From contig CATNVA010000018.1 of NCBI GenBank assembly GCA_951217055.1, forward strand, positions 620,001-684,000: DNA of 64,000 nt, given 5' to 3'. The notes beneath the pieces were generated by a model. It saw only the letters and a program-made list of their open reading frames with translations, was not told where the DNA came from and did not search any database. This DNA is from Gerris lacustris (Eukaryota > Arthropoda > Insecta > Hemiptera > Gerridae). The position numbers and the translations under genes are program-made. How positions within the stretch are numbered: position 1 is the first letter of the stretch; the number at the start of each line of letters is the position of its first letter. Below, in pieces: positions 54,256 through 64,000 of the stretch.

Positions 54256-54990
54256 AATATTTTCAAGATGGCGCCCAATATGGCGGACGATTAAAAAAAA
54301 AGTTTTAGTCAGTATAATGTATTATACATCGTTGTAAAGGACTTTAAGAGAAGGAAAAGAATATGTAACTTATAAAATTTCACAATCAAATATTTTCAAG
54401 ATGGCGTCCAATATGGTGGACGACTAAAAAAAAAGTTTTACCCAGCAAAATGTGTTATACATCATTTTAAAGGTCTTTAAGAGAAGAAAAATAATATGTA
54501 ATTAATAAAATTTCACAGTTCATATTTTCAAGATGGCGGCCAATAATAGTGGAAGACTAAAAAAAAAAGTTTTACCCAGCATGATGTGTTATACATCATT
54601 TTAAAGGTCTTTAAGAGAAGAAAAATAATATGTAATTATTAAAATTTCACATTTAATATTTTCAAGATGGCGGCCAATATGGTGGATGACTAAAAAAAAA
54701 AGTTTTAGCCAGCATAATGTGTTATACATCGTTAAAAAGGTCTTTAAGAGAAGAAAAAGAATAAGTAACTAATAAAATTTCAAAGCTCATATTTTCATAT
54801 GGCGGACGACTAAACAAAAGTTTTTAGTCAGTATGACATGTTATACATCAATTTAAAGCTCTTGAAGTCTAGGAAAGGAATATCTATTTATTTAAATTTC
54901 AAACATAATATTTTCAAAATGGCGGCCAATATAACGAAAACAAAAAAAGTTTTAGTCTGCATGACATGTTCTAAATAGTTTAAAGGTGTT
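54256..54990. repeat. ~130 bp tandem repeat, six units
   Basis: Each unit carries ATTTTCAAGATGGCGGCCAA, a poly-A, GTTTTA-CCAGCAT-ATGTGTT, and AAGGTCTTTAAGAGAAG. Unit starts are near 54256, 54393, 54522, 54656, 54785 and 54906. Divergence is moderate and the last two units are damaged. Confidence 0.85.
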
Positions 54991-54994
54991 TTAA

Positions 54995-55742
54995 AGGCTG
55001 AAGATTATGTACAAATCCTGTATAAAAAGGCGAGCATGTATTCATTTTATTAAATAATTATTATTCATAAATACTTTATAAGAAGACGAGCGTAGCAAGC
55101 CTGCATTCATTATATTATATAATTATTATGTACAAATACTTTTACAAAAGCAGCGTAGTGAGCCTGCAATCATTTTATTTAATAAAATATTTACTAAAAA
55201 TGCTGTATAAACAGGCGAGCCTGCATTAATATTATTAAAAAGACTATGGACAAATACTTTTATAACAGGCGAGCGTAGCTAGCCTGCAATAGCAATAATA
55301 TTATTAAATAAAGATAATATAAAAATGCTATATAAACAGGCGAGCGTAGCGAGCCTGCATTAATATTATTAAATAAATATTATGTACAAATACTTTTACA
55401 ACAGGCGAGCGAAGCGAGCCTGCAATTATTTTATTAAATAAAATATTAACTACAAATGCTGTATAAACAGGCGAGCCACGCAATAATATTATTAAATAAA
55501 GATCATGTAAAAATGCAATATAAACAGGCGAGTGTAGCGAGCCTGCATTAATATTATTAAATAAATATTGGGTAGAAATGCTGTATAAACAGGCGAGCGC
55601 AGCGAGCCTGCATTAATATTATTAAATAAATATTATGTACAAATACTTTTACAACAGGCGAGCGAAGCGAGCCTGCAATCATTTTATTAAGTAATATATT
55701 AACTACAAATGCTGTATAAACAGGCGAGCGTAGCGAGCCGGC
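54995..55742. repeat. ~65 bp tandem repeat, about twelve units
   Basis: Units contain AACAGGCGAGCGTAGCGAGC, CTGCATTAATATTATTAAAT and TATGTACAAATACTTTTAC or ATGCTGTATA. The two half-unit types alternate (CTTTTACAACAGG versus CTGTATAAACAGG), so a higher-order ~130 bp unit is likely. GCGAGCGTAGCGAGC is itself an imperfect tandem. Confidence 0.85.
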
Positions 55743-55969
55743 AAAAAAATCAAACCTTATCTCTTCAATGAGACGAACATTTTTTTCAAATACAATTTTT
55801 TAGTAAAACCTACAGCGACACCCCTATAAAGTGTTAAAGATCGCTAAAAAATGTTAATTGTTCTTACACAATAAGCAATATAACAATTAAGTAATAAAAC
55901 TTTAATGTTAATATAACAATAAAGTACATGATAGGATGCGAGGAAGCTATGTGCCACACTAATTGGCAG

Positions 55970-56495
55970 TGTTTTTTACTACGTTTTTATTAGCTTGCAT
56001 TCTTGTTTGTTTGTTTGTTTGTCCGGTACAAATCTGGCAATCGATATCTAACTAACTTCCCGAATAGCTAGACATTTGAAACTTTTAGCATAACTCAGAA
56101 CACGATGACAATGCATTATTTGAATACTTTTAGCCATCTTTCAGCAGAATTTAATTAGTTTTCAGCTAATTTTGCTGTGCGGAAAGTTAGTTCGGAAAAA
56201 ATCCGCAAGTTATTTTATTTTTTTGCCAGATCCAATATTTACGCAATCTTCATTTTGACGGGTCTCAAATTTGTGATAGATAAACATTGAATGACAGCAA
56301 AACAGGAAATATCGATTATATTATTTATATTATTTCATATATATCGATGGCACGGTTTAGATTTGGTGTTGGGGAGATCCGTTGTAAAAAGATTTATCCT
56401 TTTATAGGTTTAAGATCAGCTCTCTAGATGGTTGTCATTTATGTAAAGTAAATAAATTCGGAAATATTTTGTTTTCACTAACATTATATATTATA
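55970..56495. other. non-coding spacer with inverted copy of 16393-16530
   Basis: 56340-56470 matches 16393-16530 in reverse complement (CGGTTTAGATTTGGTGTTGG, CAGCTCTCTAGATGGTTGTC). (GTTT)n occurs near 56003. No gene. Confidence 0.65.
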
Positions 56496-58579
56496 CTAGC
56501 TGAATACCCGTGCTTCGCTACGGGGTGTTTTATTTTCAATTTAATGGATTTATAAACTACCATCAAGAAACATTTAAATTGTTTTACAAAGCGAGAATAT
56601 CTAGATGCTATCTCTCCCCCTTATTTCTATACCCACTGCCCTTTGATAAGATAATTTGCTAATATCCCAAATTAGTAATTCATTCCGACTAAATTTTAAA
56701 AAAGGAAAAGCAGTGGTATTTTCCTTCTGTACCCCCCCCCCCACCGTGTCATTTTACATCCCTTGGTTGAAATTGGAATTATCTTTTATTAATATACATG
56801 CTTACATCCAAAATAAGAGCTCTTTCTCAAGTATTAACTTCCTAACTTTTGAAGATCGGTCTGGGCTCAATTCCCCTTCTTTTCTTACTCTGTCCTTATG
56901 TCCCCCTTAGGGATAAAATTTTAGAAAATCTCTATTAGCAGATATCAATATAATTTAGAAATTATTATACTACGTATACACTCGTAGATTTTATTTTAGA
57001 ATTTTAAAGAAGTGGTCATGATTAAGTTAGTAAAGGTTTAGGCACGGTAAGGCGTGATTTATTAATTATTGCCTTAATATCTAAAAATAAATCTAAATAT
57101 TTTTTGACAGTGATTGAAAAGTAATTTCTTTAACAGTTCTTCCTACAGAAATTTCCACAAAACATAAAAAAATATGGTCAGTAGTTTCTTCTGCAATTTG
57201 GGTTAAATACATTTTTTATGAAAAATGAAATAAGAATTTTGAAATCTATTTAGAAGCCCCGTTATATATAAAGCTACCAAATCGTTTTATATCCTTTATC
57301 ACCAGCAGAATTAAGCTTAACATTGTACCCAAAAACCTCCAAAATCTATTCGTGATTGACGCACAGACAGACAGATATAAAATTTTCTAAACTTAAATTC
57401 GTTGTCAGGACTACTCATTCAGTGGAAATACCCCATATTATTCTCTCTCCACCGCTCGGGCCTCCATGTTCTCTAGTGGAGAGATAACCTTATGTAGAGC
57501 TAAAATTTAAAATCAATAAAATAGATAAATTGATGTACTAAAATATTATTTATGTATTAATATGTTTTATTCAATAAAGGTATTTTAAAAAAAGTAATAA
57601 TAATAATAAAAAATAAATAAATAAATGAATAAATAAATGAATAAATACAAAATTTTAGCCCAATCGGATAAATGTACAGACACAACAATTATTAGTTTTT
57701 TATACATAGATATAGATATATTTTTCCATTTTACCCCCCTAAATTTACATAACAATAATTGTACAGCCCTCTTAAAGAGCTTTTCAACGGTATGCATTGT
57801 GAAGGGTTTTCATTACTTTGACATTTGTACCCCGTACCCCTGTGTTCCAAAATCAAAATTTCAAAAATGCATGAAGTCAGTGACCTTCCCCTTTTCCCCT
57901 TGCTTTGAAGGTCAAGTGTGCAAATTTTCATTGAAATCGTAATAAAACGGTAGATTTGAATAAAGAACACACACACACCCGCCCGTTCGCGCGCGCGCGC
58001 ATACACACTTACGTTGACATTTCCTTTTTACCCCTCTCCTAAATGAAAATAATGACAAAAACGTACATTACAATTACTTTTCTCTTAAAGAGCCTTTCAA
58101 CGATATGCATCATAAAGGGTACCTAATAATTACTTTGACATTTGTACCCCGTACTCCTGTGTACCAACATTTTAACTTTATAATCTCATGTAAGCAGTAC
58201 ACTCATAGACACTTCATTTATATAAGATAAAAGACACTCATAGACACTCTTCATTTATATAAGATGTAGATATACATATTTTTCCATTTTACCCCCTCCT
58301 AAATGAAAATATGACAAAACTGTACATAACAACAATTACTGTACTTTTAAAGAGCTTTTCAACGACATGCATCATTAAAAGTATTTATTACTTTGACATT
58401 TGTACCCCGTACCCCTGGGTACAAAAAAAAAATTCGCAAAATCCTTTCTTAGTGGATGCCTATGATATGAACCGAGTATATCCTCAAAATTTCCAGTCTC
58501 TCGGTAAAGCAGATTTTGCTGTGCGTTGATTCTATGTCAGTCAGTCAGTCAATCAGGACATTGCCACTTATATTATAGA
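56496..58579 (-). mobile_element. non-autonomous Helitron, family B copy 2
   Basis: Minus-strand sense: starts TCTATAATATAAGTGGCAAT (58579) and ends with hairpin CCCGTAGC-GAA-GCACGGG, spacer TATTCAG, CTAG (56496-56499), then T. It contains three GTAC-rich units, and the LINE-3'-like segment at 57352-57690 that copy 3 lacks. A TTCGCGCGCGCGC tract lies near 57990. Confidence 0.8.
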
Positions 58580-60060
58580 CTAGCTGAATACCCGTGCTTC
58601 GCTACGGGGTGTTTTATTTTACATCCAAAATAAGAGTTCTTTCTCAAGTATTAACTTCCTAACTTTAGGAGATGGGTCTGGGCTCAATTGCCCTTCTTTT
58701 CTTACTCTGTTCTTATGTTCCCCTTAGGGATAAAATTTTAGAAAATCTCTTTTGGCAGTTATCAATATAATTTAGAAATTATTATACTACGTATACACTT
58801 GTAGATTTTATTTTAGAATTTTAAAGAAGTGGTCATGATTAAGTTAGTAAAGGTTTAGGCACGGTAAGGCGTGATTTATTAATTATTGCCTTAATATCTA
58901 AAAATAAATCTAAATATTTTTTGACAGTGATTGAAAAGTAATTTCTTTAACAGTTCTTCCTACAGAAATTTCCACAAAACATAAAATATGGTCAGTAAGT
59001 TCTTCTGCAATTTTGGTTAAATACATTTTTTATGAAAAATGAAATAAGAATTTTGAAATCTATTTAGAGGCCCCGTTCTCAGCTCCATATAAAGCTACCA
59101 AATCGTTTTATATCCTTTATCACCCGCAGAATTAAGCTTAACATTATGTACCCAAGAACCTCCAAAATCTATTATTAGATTTTTATACATAGATATAGAT
59201 ATATTTTTCCATTTTACCCCCTAAATGTGCATAACAATAATTGTACAGCACTCTTAAAGAGCTTTTCAACGGTATGCATCGTGAAGGGTTTTCATTACTT
59301 TGACATTTGTACCCCGTACCCCTATGTACCAAAATCAAAATTTCGAAAATGCATGAAGTCAGTGAACTTCCCCTTTTCCCCTTTCTTTGAAGGCCAAGTG
59401 TGCAAATTTTCATTGAAATCGGAATAAAACGGTAGATTTGAATAAAGAACATACACACACGCGCCCGTTCGCGCGCGAGTACACAAACTTACGTTGACAT
59501 TTCCTTTTTACCCCTCTCCTAAATGAAAATAATGACAAAAACGTACATTTAATTATTTTTCTTTTAAAGAGCCTTTCAACGATATGCATCATAAAGGGTA
59601 CCTATCAATTACTTTGACATTTGTCCCCCGTACTCCTGTGTACCAACATTTTAACTTTATAATCTCATGTAAGCAGTACACTCATAGACACTTCATTTAT
59701 ATAAGATAAAAGACACTCATAGAAACTCTTCATTTATATAAGATGTAGTTATACACATTTTTCTATTTGACCCCCTCCTAAATGAAAATATGACAAAACT
59801 GTACATAACAACAATTACTGTACTTTTAAAGAGCTTTTCAACGATATGCATCATTAAAAGTATTCATTACTTTGACATTTGTACCCCGTACCCCTGGGTA
59901 CAAAAATAAAAATTTCGCAAAATCCTTTCTTAGTGGATGCCTATGATATGAACCGAGTATATCCTCAAAATTTCAAGTCTCTCGGTTAAGCAGATTTTGC
60001 TGTGCGTTGATTCTATGTCAGTCAGTCAGTCAATCAGGTCATTGCCACTTATATTATAGA
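58580..60060 (-). mobile_element. non-autonomous Helitron, family B copy 3
   Basis: Joined directly to copy 2 (CAGCTAG then TCTATAATAT in the minus sense). The TC end follows an A, and the base after 60060 is T on the plus strand. It lacks about 260 bp near the CTAG end and the 57352-57690 segment of copy 2, so the two are not a simple recent duplication. Three units remain. Confidence 0.8.
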
Positions 60061-60632
60061 TAACAATAACAATTATATTATCAACATTACATACGATTCA
60101 ACAGAAAATTTAAAAACGTAGTATATAAAAAGTTCTTTTTATCTTGAAATTTTTTCTTTTAATTAGTTTCTATGCAAAACAAATGCAATAAGGAATGATT
60201 ATTATTTTTTAAATTATAAGTAACACTCTTACAATATATATAATATATATGTTTTCTGCATGGTGTTACCTTGTCCACGGCGGAGCCCTCGCTCTAGCTG
60301 GATAAGCTATTGAGGGCTCTCATTATGTTAAAATACCAAAAGAAAAAAAAAATGAAGAAATATTTGTAAGTGTATGCAAAGAGGTATTATAAAAAATGTA
60401 TAGATATGTATAAAAAAAGTTAATATTGTAAAAAAAAATATTTTATTTAAAAAGAAAATACGCTAATGGAAATAAAGATTTATTTATTTATTTCATGCAT
60501 GTTAATTTAATAATTCAATAAATAAATAAAATAATAATCTAACATTACTTAGAAAGTAATGGACAACCTAAATGAGATCGATTTTATAATAAACTCTAAA
60601 AAAACAATCATGAAGTTAATAGCATTATTGAT
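60061..60632 (+). repeat. fragment of the 15487 element core, then LINE 3' tail
   Basis: 60062-60165 matches 15580-15665 in reverse complement (ATATTATCAACATTACATA, GTAGTATATAAAAAGTTC). A GC-richer block follows (GTCCACGGCGGAGCCCTCGC, 60275-60325), and ATGGAAATAAAGATTTATTT at 60465 with TTTATTTATTT has the look of a LINE 3' end. No gene. Confidence 0.45.
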
Positions 60633-60899
60633 TTGAACAATGCACTGAGAAACTATGGCAATGAACTTATTATTATGCAGCAAAATGTCAGAAGCATTAG
60701 AGCGAACCTTGGTGAATTTGTAGCGATGACATCACAAATTAAACCACTACCAAACATTTTAGTGGCGTCTGAAGCCTGGTTACGCAACGTACCCAAGCAT
60801 TCAATCGAGATACCGGGTTATAAGTGCATATGTACAAGTAAAAATTTTAATAAAGCCAGTGGGGTTGTAGTGTACATAAATAATAACATAGACAAGGTA
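60633..60899 (+). pseudogene. CR1/Jockey-like LINE endonuclease, N-terminal part
   Basis: Open frame LIIMQQNVRSIRANLGEF, then PNILVASEAWLRNV, PGYKCICTSKNF and ASGVVVYINNN, the first half of an APE endonuclease (usual SETWL reads SEAWL). The frame stops at the TIR element boundary and resumes in phase at 62531 when one GTA copy and the insert are removed. Confidence 0.82.
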
Positions 60900-61955
60900 T
60901 AGTACAGTCAATCTGTCGTGATAAGAGGATGGTTTTTTTTGCGAGGATCGTTTGGAACACATGAGAAAAGCTTAACTCCAACTTCTCGGGAACATCCGGT
61001 TGCGGAAGTACGGGATACGGGGTACAAAAAGTATATTCCCTTCAAGATGCAAGTCGTTGGAAAGCTCTTTAAGAGTAAAGAAATTTTTGTTTTATACACT
61101 TTTGTCATATCTTCATTAAAGAAGTGGGTAATATGAAAAAACGGAAAAAATAAAAAAATATAAATGAACAGTAACTTTGTGCAGCAAATATTCGAGACTA
61201 CATTCTTTTTGCGTAAATCACTTGGGCCACGTGAGAAAAGCTTAACTCCAACTTTTCGGGAACATCCGGACGGCGGAAGTACGGGGTACGAGGTACAAAA
61301 GTCGAAAATGTATATTCCCTTTATGATGCATGTCGTTGGAAAGCTCTTTTAGAGTACATTAATTTTCGTTACATACACTTTTGTCATATTTTCATTTTTG
61401 AGGGGGGTAAATTGGAAAAACAGGGACAAAAGTCAAAATTCAAGGGAACTGAATCGCTTGGGGTATATAAGAACAGGCTAACTCCAATTTTATTGGACCG
61501 TCCGGAAGGTGGATGTGGGAAACTCATCTTTTGTTCGCGTTTATCTCAAGTTTTTATTATTTTTCTGACTCCAGTTCCGCATTTTTGCCGGTTGATCTTC
61601 CGCTGATGAAATTCCTGCTGATTCTGCTTCACTCCTTAAGGTACTTTTTTCATGATTGCTAGTTGACATTGAAGGCAGAAGTTCGACTTGGGAGGGCAAG
61701 TCAAAGTCAGTGTCCTCAAGGAAATCTTCTTCAGTATCTGCGAGAGGTACGTTGCTGCAATTTTCTCCGCCGCAGTGTTTGCAAGCAACTGACCATGGGA
61801 AACCCGCCTTTCTGCAACCGCAAGCTGCACCAAATTATTTATTTTACAGCCGCAGGCAATCAATTTCATGAGTCTTTCCGGTCACTCAAGTCATTGTAAA
61901 AACACATATCAATATTGCTTATAACATGTAAAATTATGTAGTTGCAATTTTCTAA

Positions 61956-62005
<50 letters not shown>

Positions 62006-62530
62006 TAGTAGGGTCAATGTGATTTTCCATATTACCCCCATCTTATATGAAGATATGACAAAAGTGTAAATATCAAAAATTACTGTACTGTTAAAGAGCT
62101 TTCCAACGACATTCATCATAAATGGTATATACATTTTCAACTTTTGTACCCCGTAACTCGTACTTCCGCCGTCCGGTTGTTCCCGAAAAGTTGGATTTAA
62201 GGTTTTCTCATGTGCCCCAAGCGATTCACAAAAAAAATATATATAGTCTCGAATCTTTGTGGCACAATTTACAGATTTACTGTTTATTTATTTATTTTTT
62301 TCCCCTTGTTTTTCCTTTTTACCACCCTCAAAAATGAAAATATGACAAAAGTGTATATAACAAAAAATACTGTACTCTTAAAGAGCTTTCCAACGACATG
62401 CATCATGAATGGTATATACTTTTTGTGACTGTTGTACCCCGTACCCCGTACTTCCGCAACCAAAACGATCCTCGTAAAAAAAATCATCCTTTGAATTTTT
62501 TCCGCACAAATTTACAGATAGACTGTACTA
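60900..62530. mobile_element. TIR DNA-transposon-like element (TSD GTA) with Helitron units
   Basis: Terminal inverted repeats TAGTACAGTCAATCTGT and ACAGATAGACTGTACTA match at 16 of 17 positions. Homology continues inward for over 200 bp: GATGGTTTTTTTTGCGAGGA, then GGTTGCGGAAGTACGGG, then a GTAC-rich unit. GTA lies on both sides (60897-60899, 62531-62533), and removing the insert plus one GTA restores the LINE reading frame. A third unit is at about 61260-61410, a poly-A at 61964-62000. The only coding trace is the cysteine-rich remnant at 61541-61828. Superfamily unknown. Confidence 0.75.
61541..61828 (-). pseudogene. cysteine-rich protein C-terminus (CGCRKAG type), remnant
   Basis: The minus-strand frame ends at TAA (61541-61543) and has no start codon. 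It reads AACGCRKAGFPWSVACKHC, then GGENCSN, then an acidic stretch TEEDFLEDTDFDL and a polar tail. A preceding IACGCK lies in another frame (61850), so a frameshift separates two halves of a C-x-C-K...C-G-C-R-K-A-G...C-x2-C cluster. I recognise this cysteine pattern from C-termini of arthropod transposon-associated or uncharacterised proteins, but cannot name the family. It could be the tail of the element's own transposase or a captured gene. Confidence 0.5.
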
Positions 62531-62845
62531 GTAGACATAAAAGAAATAGGCATGATTGACGCAAACTGTTTACATCTCTCAATTAAATTCTCTATACCTA
62601 TAGAGATAATAGCTATATATAGGTCCCCGAGTGGTAATGAAAAACTATTTATTGACCAACTCTATAATATTTTAGAAAAACAAAATAATAAAAGATGTAT
62701 ATTGTTAGGTAACATTAACATCGTCATACTGGAAAGAGACGACTTGGGCCCAGTGAAACAGCCGTCCAGTATCACAATATGATGAACATGAATATGCTTC
62801 AATCAGTCATCTCAACTCCAACCAGGGTGGTTAGACAGACCGTAT
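62531..62845 (+). pseudogene. CR1/Jockey-like LINE endonuclease, C-terminal part
   Basis: Continues 60633-60899: KEIGMIDANCLHLSIKF, IPIEIIAIYRSPSGNEKL and RCILLGNINIVIL (the GDFN position reads GNIN). A frameshift then gives MMNMNMLQSVISTPTRVVRQT. Family D sequence cuts it off. No RT follows. Confidence 0.8.
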
Positions 62846-62849
62846 CTCG

Positions 62850-63465
62850 CGTAGAAAATTAAACGCTTTCCACAAGTGTTATATATTTTTGTAATCTACT
62901 CTTCAATACCTTTCATTTGATACCTCACTCAAAATTTTAAAAAAATATTTTTTTCCCGTGACATCAATCAGCCGCCATCTTGGATTCCCAGTTAATCCGA
63001 CAAAGTTGCTATTCATATTTTTTCTTTGGCCCATCAGACCACACATTTTGTATATTTTTCTATATTTTTAGTAAGAGCGGAAATACGATTTTAGGGGGGG
63101 GGGGACAAGCAAAATTTCGATGTTTTTTGACAAAATGGAGCCGAAAATTGAACACTTTCCCTAAGTGATATATATATTTGTAAACTACTCTTCAATACCT
63201 TTCATTTGATACCCCACTTTAAATTTTAAAAAAATATTTTTCTCGCATGACGTGAGTTATCCACCATTTTGGATTTGAACTGCTGATAATTTTGAGTTCG
63301 CTATATTTTTCCTGTGTGCGCGTCAAAACGATCTTTAATATTGGAAAGTTTCACGTTTTTATCTCTTTTTATTCAAAAGTTATTGGAACCGTACAGAGTC
63401 ACAGACAGACACATGAACGAAACTATAAGGGTTTCTTTTTTTGGTTTTTCCAACGAAACCCTAAA
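62850..63465 (+). repeat. family D repeat, copy with two tandem subunits
   Basis: TACTCTTCAATACCTTTCAT with TTTGATACC occurs at about 62898 and 63186, each followed by AAATTTTAAAAAAATATTTTT and a CCGCCATCTTGGAT-like or CCACCATTTTGGAT block. The end has CAGACAGACACATGAACG and AAGGGTTTC...AACGAAACCCTAAAAA, as in the other family D copies. Two short frames over the end are not genes. Confidence 0.7.
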
Positions 63466-63589
63466 AATGGAAAACAGTTTTTATGACCTTTTTCAAGGTA
63501 AAATGTACTTGTCGACTGGATTAAAAGAGTTTTGTTTCTTTTTTCCCATTTCAGATGGGAAAATGTTTTGATTGAGAAAACTATGTTTA

Positions 63590-63735
63590 AAATAAAAACG
63601 TTTTGGCCCGCTTTAATCAATTTTGCAATCTTTATCACTTCATAGCTGTTTCGGTGTTGGTTTAACTAAAAAAAAATAGTCTGCCAAGTAGCACATAGCT
63701 TCCTCGCATCTTATTATGTACTTTATTTATTTCAA
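63590..63735 (-). repeat. family C 3'-end fragment
   Basis: TTGCAATCTTTATCACTTCA, GTGTTGGTTTAACTAAA and CACATAGCTTCCTCGCATC are the reverse complement of the family C end. Bases 63736-64000 show no feature except an 18-base A run at the window edge. Confidence 0.7.
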
Positions 63736-64000
63736 GCTATTACTAGCCATTATTGTCTAATTTGTTAGTTTCCCCCGTATTATTAATCTGCCGCAGACCA
63801 GACCTGTTACTGCCCACAAACGTAAACATGTCATCTGTCGCTTTTCTGACATATGTGTCAAGGGACAACTCGCTTAGTTAATGGCAAAATATGTCACATT
63901 TTAACGTGACGGATATGCGGGTGAGATGTTTTATAGTCCAATAAAATCCTGATGAGAGTACTTTTATAAAACGACGTCAGAAGAAAAAAAAAAAAAAAAA

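Larger units (their letters stand above)
53820..55969 (+). mobile_element. family C repeat, copy C, with 1.67 kb nested tandem repeats
   Basis: The left part (53820-54073, terminal hairpin and MPPILKIPRQKS frame) and the right part (55743-55969, ending AATTGGCAG) are family C; the middle portion is replaced by 54074-55742. The (TCTG)n tract is again longer by 12 bp than in copy A. Confidence 0.75.

Noticed and set aside
54995..55742. Regularly spaced ~24 bp repeat, CRISPR-like at first sight.
   Set aside because: Spacers are themselves repeated, units are degenerate, no cas genes, and the context is eukaryotic.
56656..56910. 84-codon frame beginning MLISQISNSF.
   Set aside because: It lies in family B Helitron sequence, is deleted or broken in other copies and matches nothing recognisable.
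57709..58006. 91-codon frames shared between 38408, 57731 and 59183 as a conserved gene.
   Set aside because: They coincide with Helitron unit copies; differences include frame-breaking indels and there is no start or domain logic.

Overview
This 64 kb window has no recognisable host gene, rRNA, CRISPR array or bacterial-type operon. It is AT-rich intergenic DNA of an arthropod, probably an insect; the order cannot be fixed from the sequence. Evidence for this is the set of element classes: non-LTR retrotransposons with APE endonucleases, a BEL/Pao LTR element, a Penelope-like element, Helitron-like elements and insect-style repeats with (GACA)n tracts. Almost every stretch longer than 300 bases can be assigned to a mobile element or repeat.

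Layout. 1-1774: decayed Helitron-type repeats and foldbacks. 2183-15480: one BEL/Pao retrotransposon on the minus strand with 168-169 bp LTRs and 5 bp flanks ACGGG/ACAGG. It is shredded by nested insertions: a Penelope-like GIY-YIG fragment with a hammerhead-like core, two copies of a hairpin-ended repeat (family C), an 8.3 kb composite insert that splits gag, a tandem family C relative, a tRNA-headed SINE, a perfect 106 bp-arm palindrome, and a plus-strand LINE that is itself interrupted twice. 15487-18225: foldbacks, a family D repeat and an (AT)n tract.

18226-32121: a non-autonomous Helitron (family A) interrupted by two minus-strand LINEs. The first, RTE-like, lies between two nearly identical 1.59 kb direct copies of its target, as an exceptionally long target-site duplication would. 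The second, an I-like LINE with gag, EN, RT and RNase H, has an 11 bp TSD. 32613-39896: a family B Helitron carrying a dead LINE with a 13 bp TSD. 41210-45701: two family A Helitrons joined head to tail with no intervening base. 46008-51558: a young full-length LINE with two intact ORFs, a 14 bp TSD and an (AAT)n tail. 53820-55969: family C copy filled with two kinds of tandem repeats. 56496-60060: two family B Helitrons joined head to tail. 60633-62845: LINE endonuclease fragment split by a TIR element with a 3 bp TSD; the TIR element carries the same internal unit as the Helitrons plus a cysteine-rich coding remnant. 62846-63735: family D and C fragments.

How the parts relate. The Helitron-like families A and B share a ~250-330 bp internal unit rich in GTAC motifs. 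The unit recurs in the TIR element and as a solitary fragment, so it has moved between element types. Three of the four long LINEs landed inside these Helitrons. All four long LINEs lie on the minus strand. Only the LINE at 46008-51558 keeps both reading frames open, and even there a catalytic RT motif has lost a residue and an endonuclease motif is altered.
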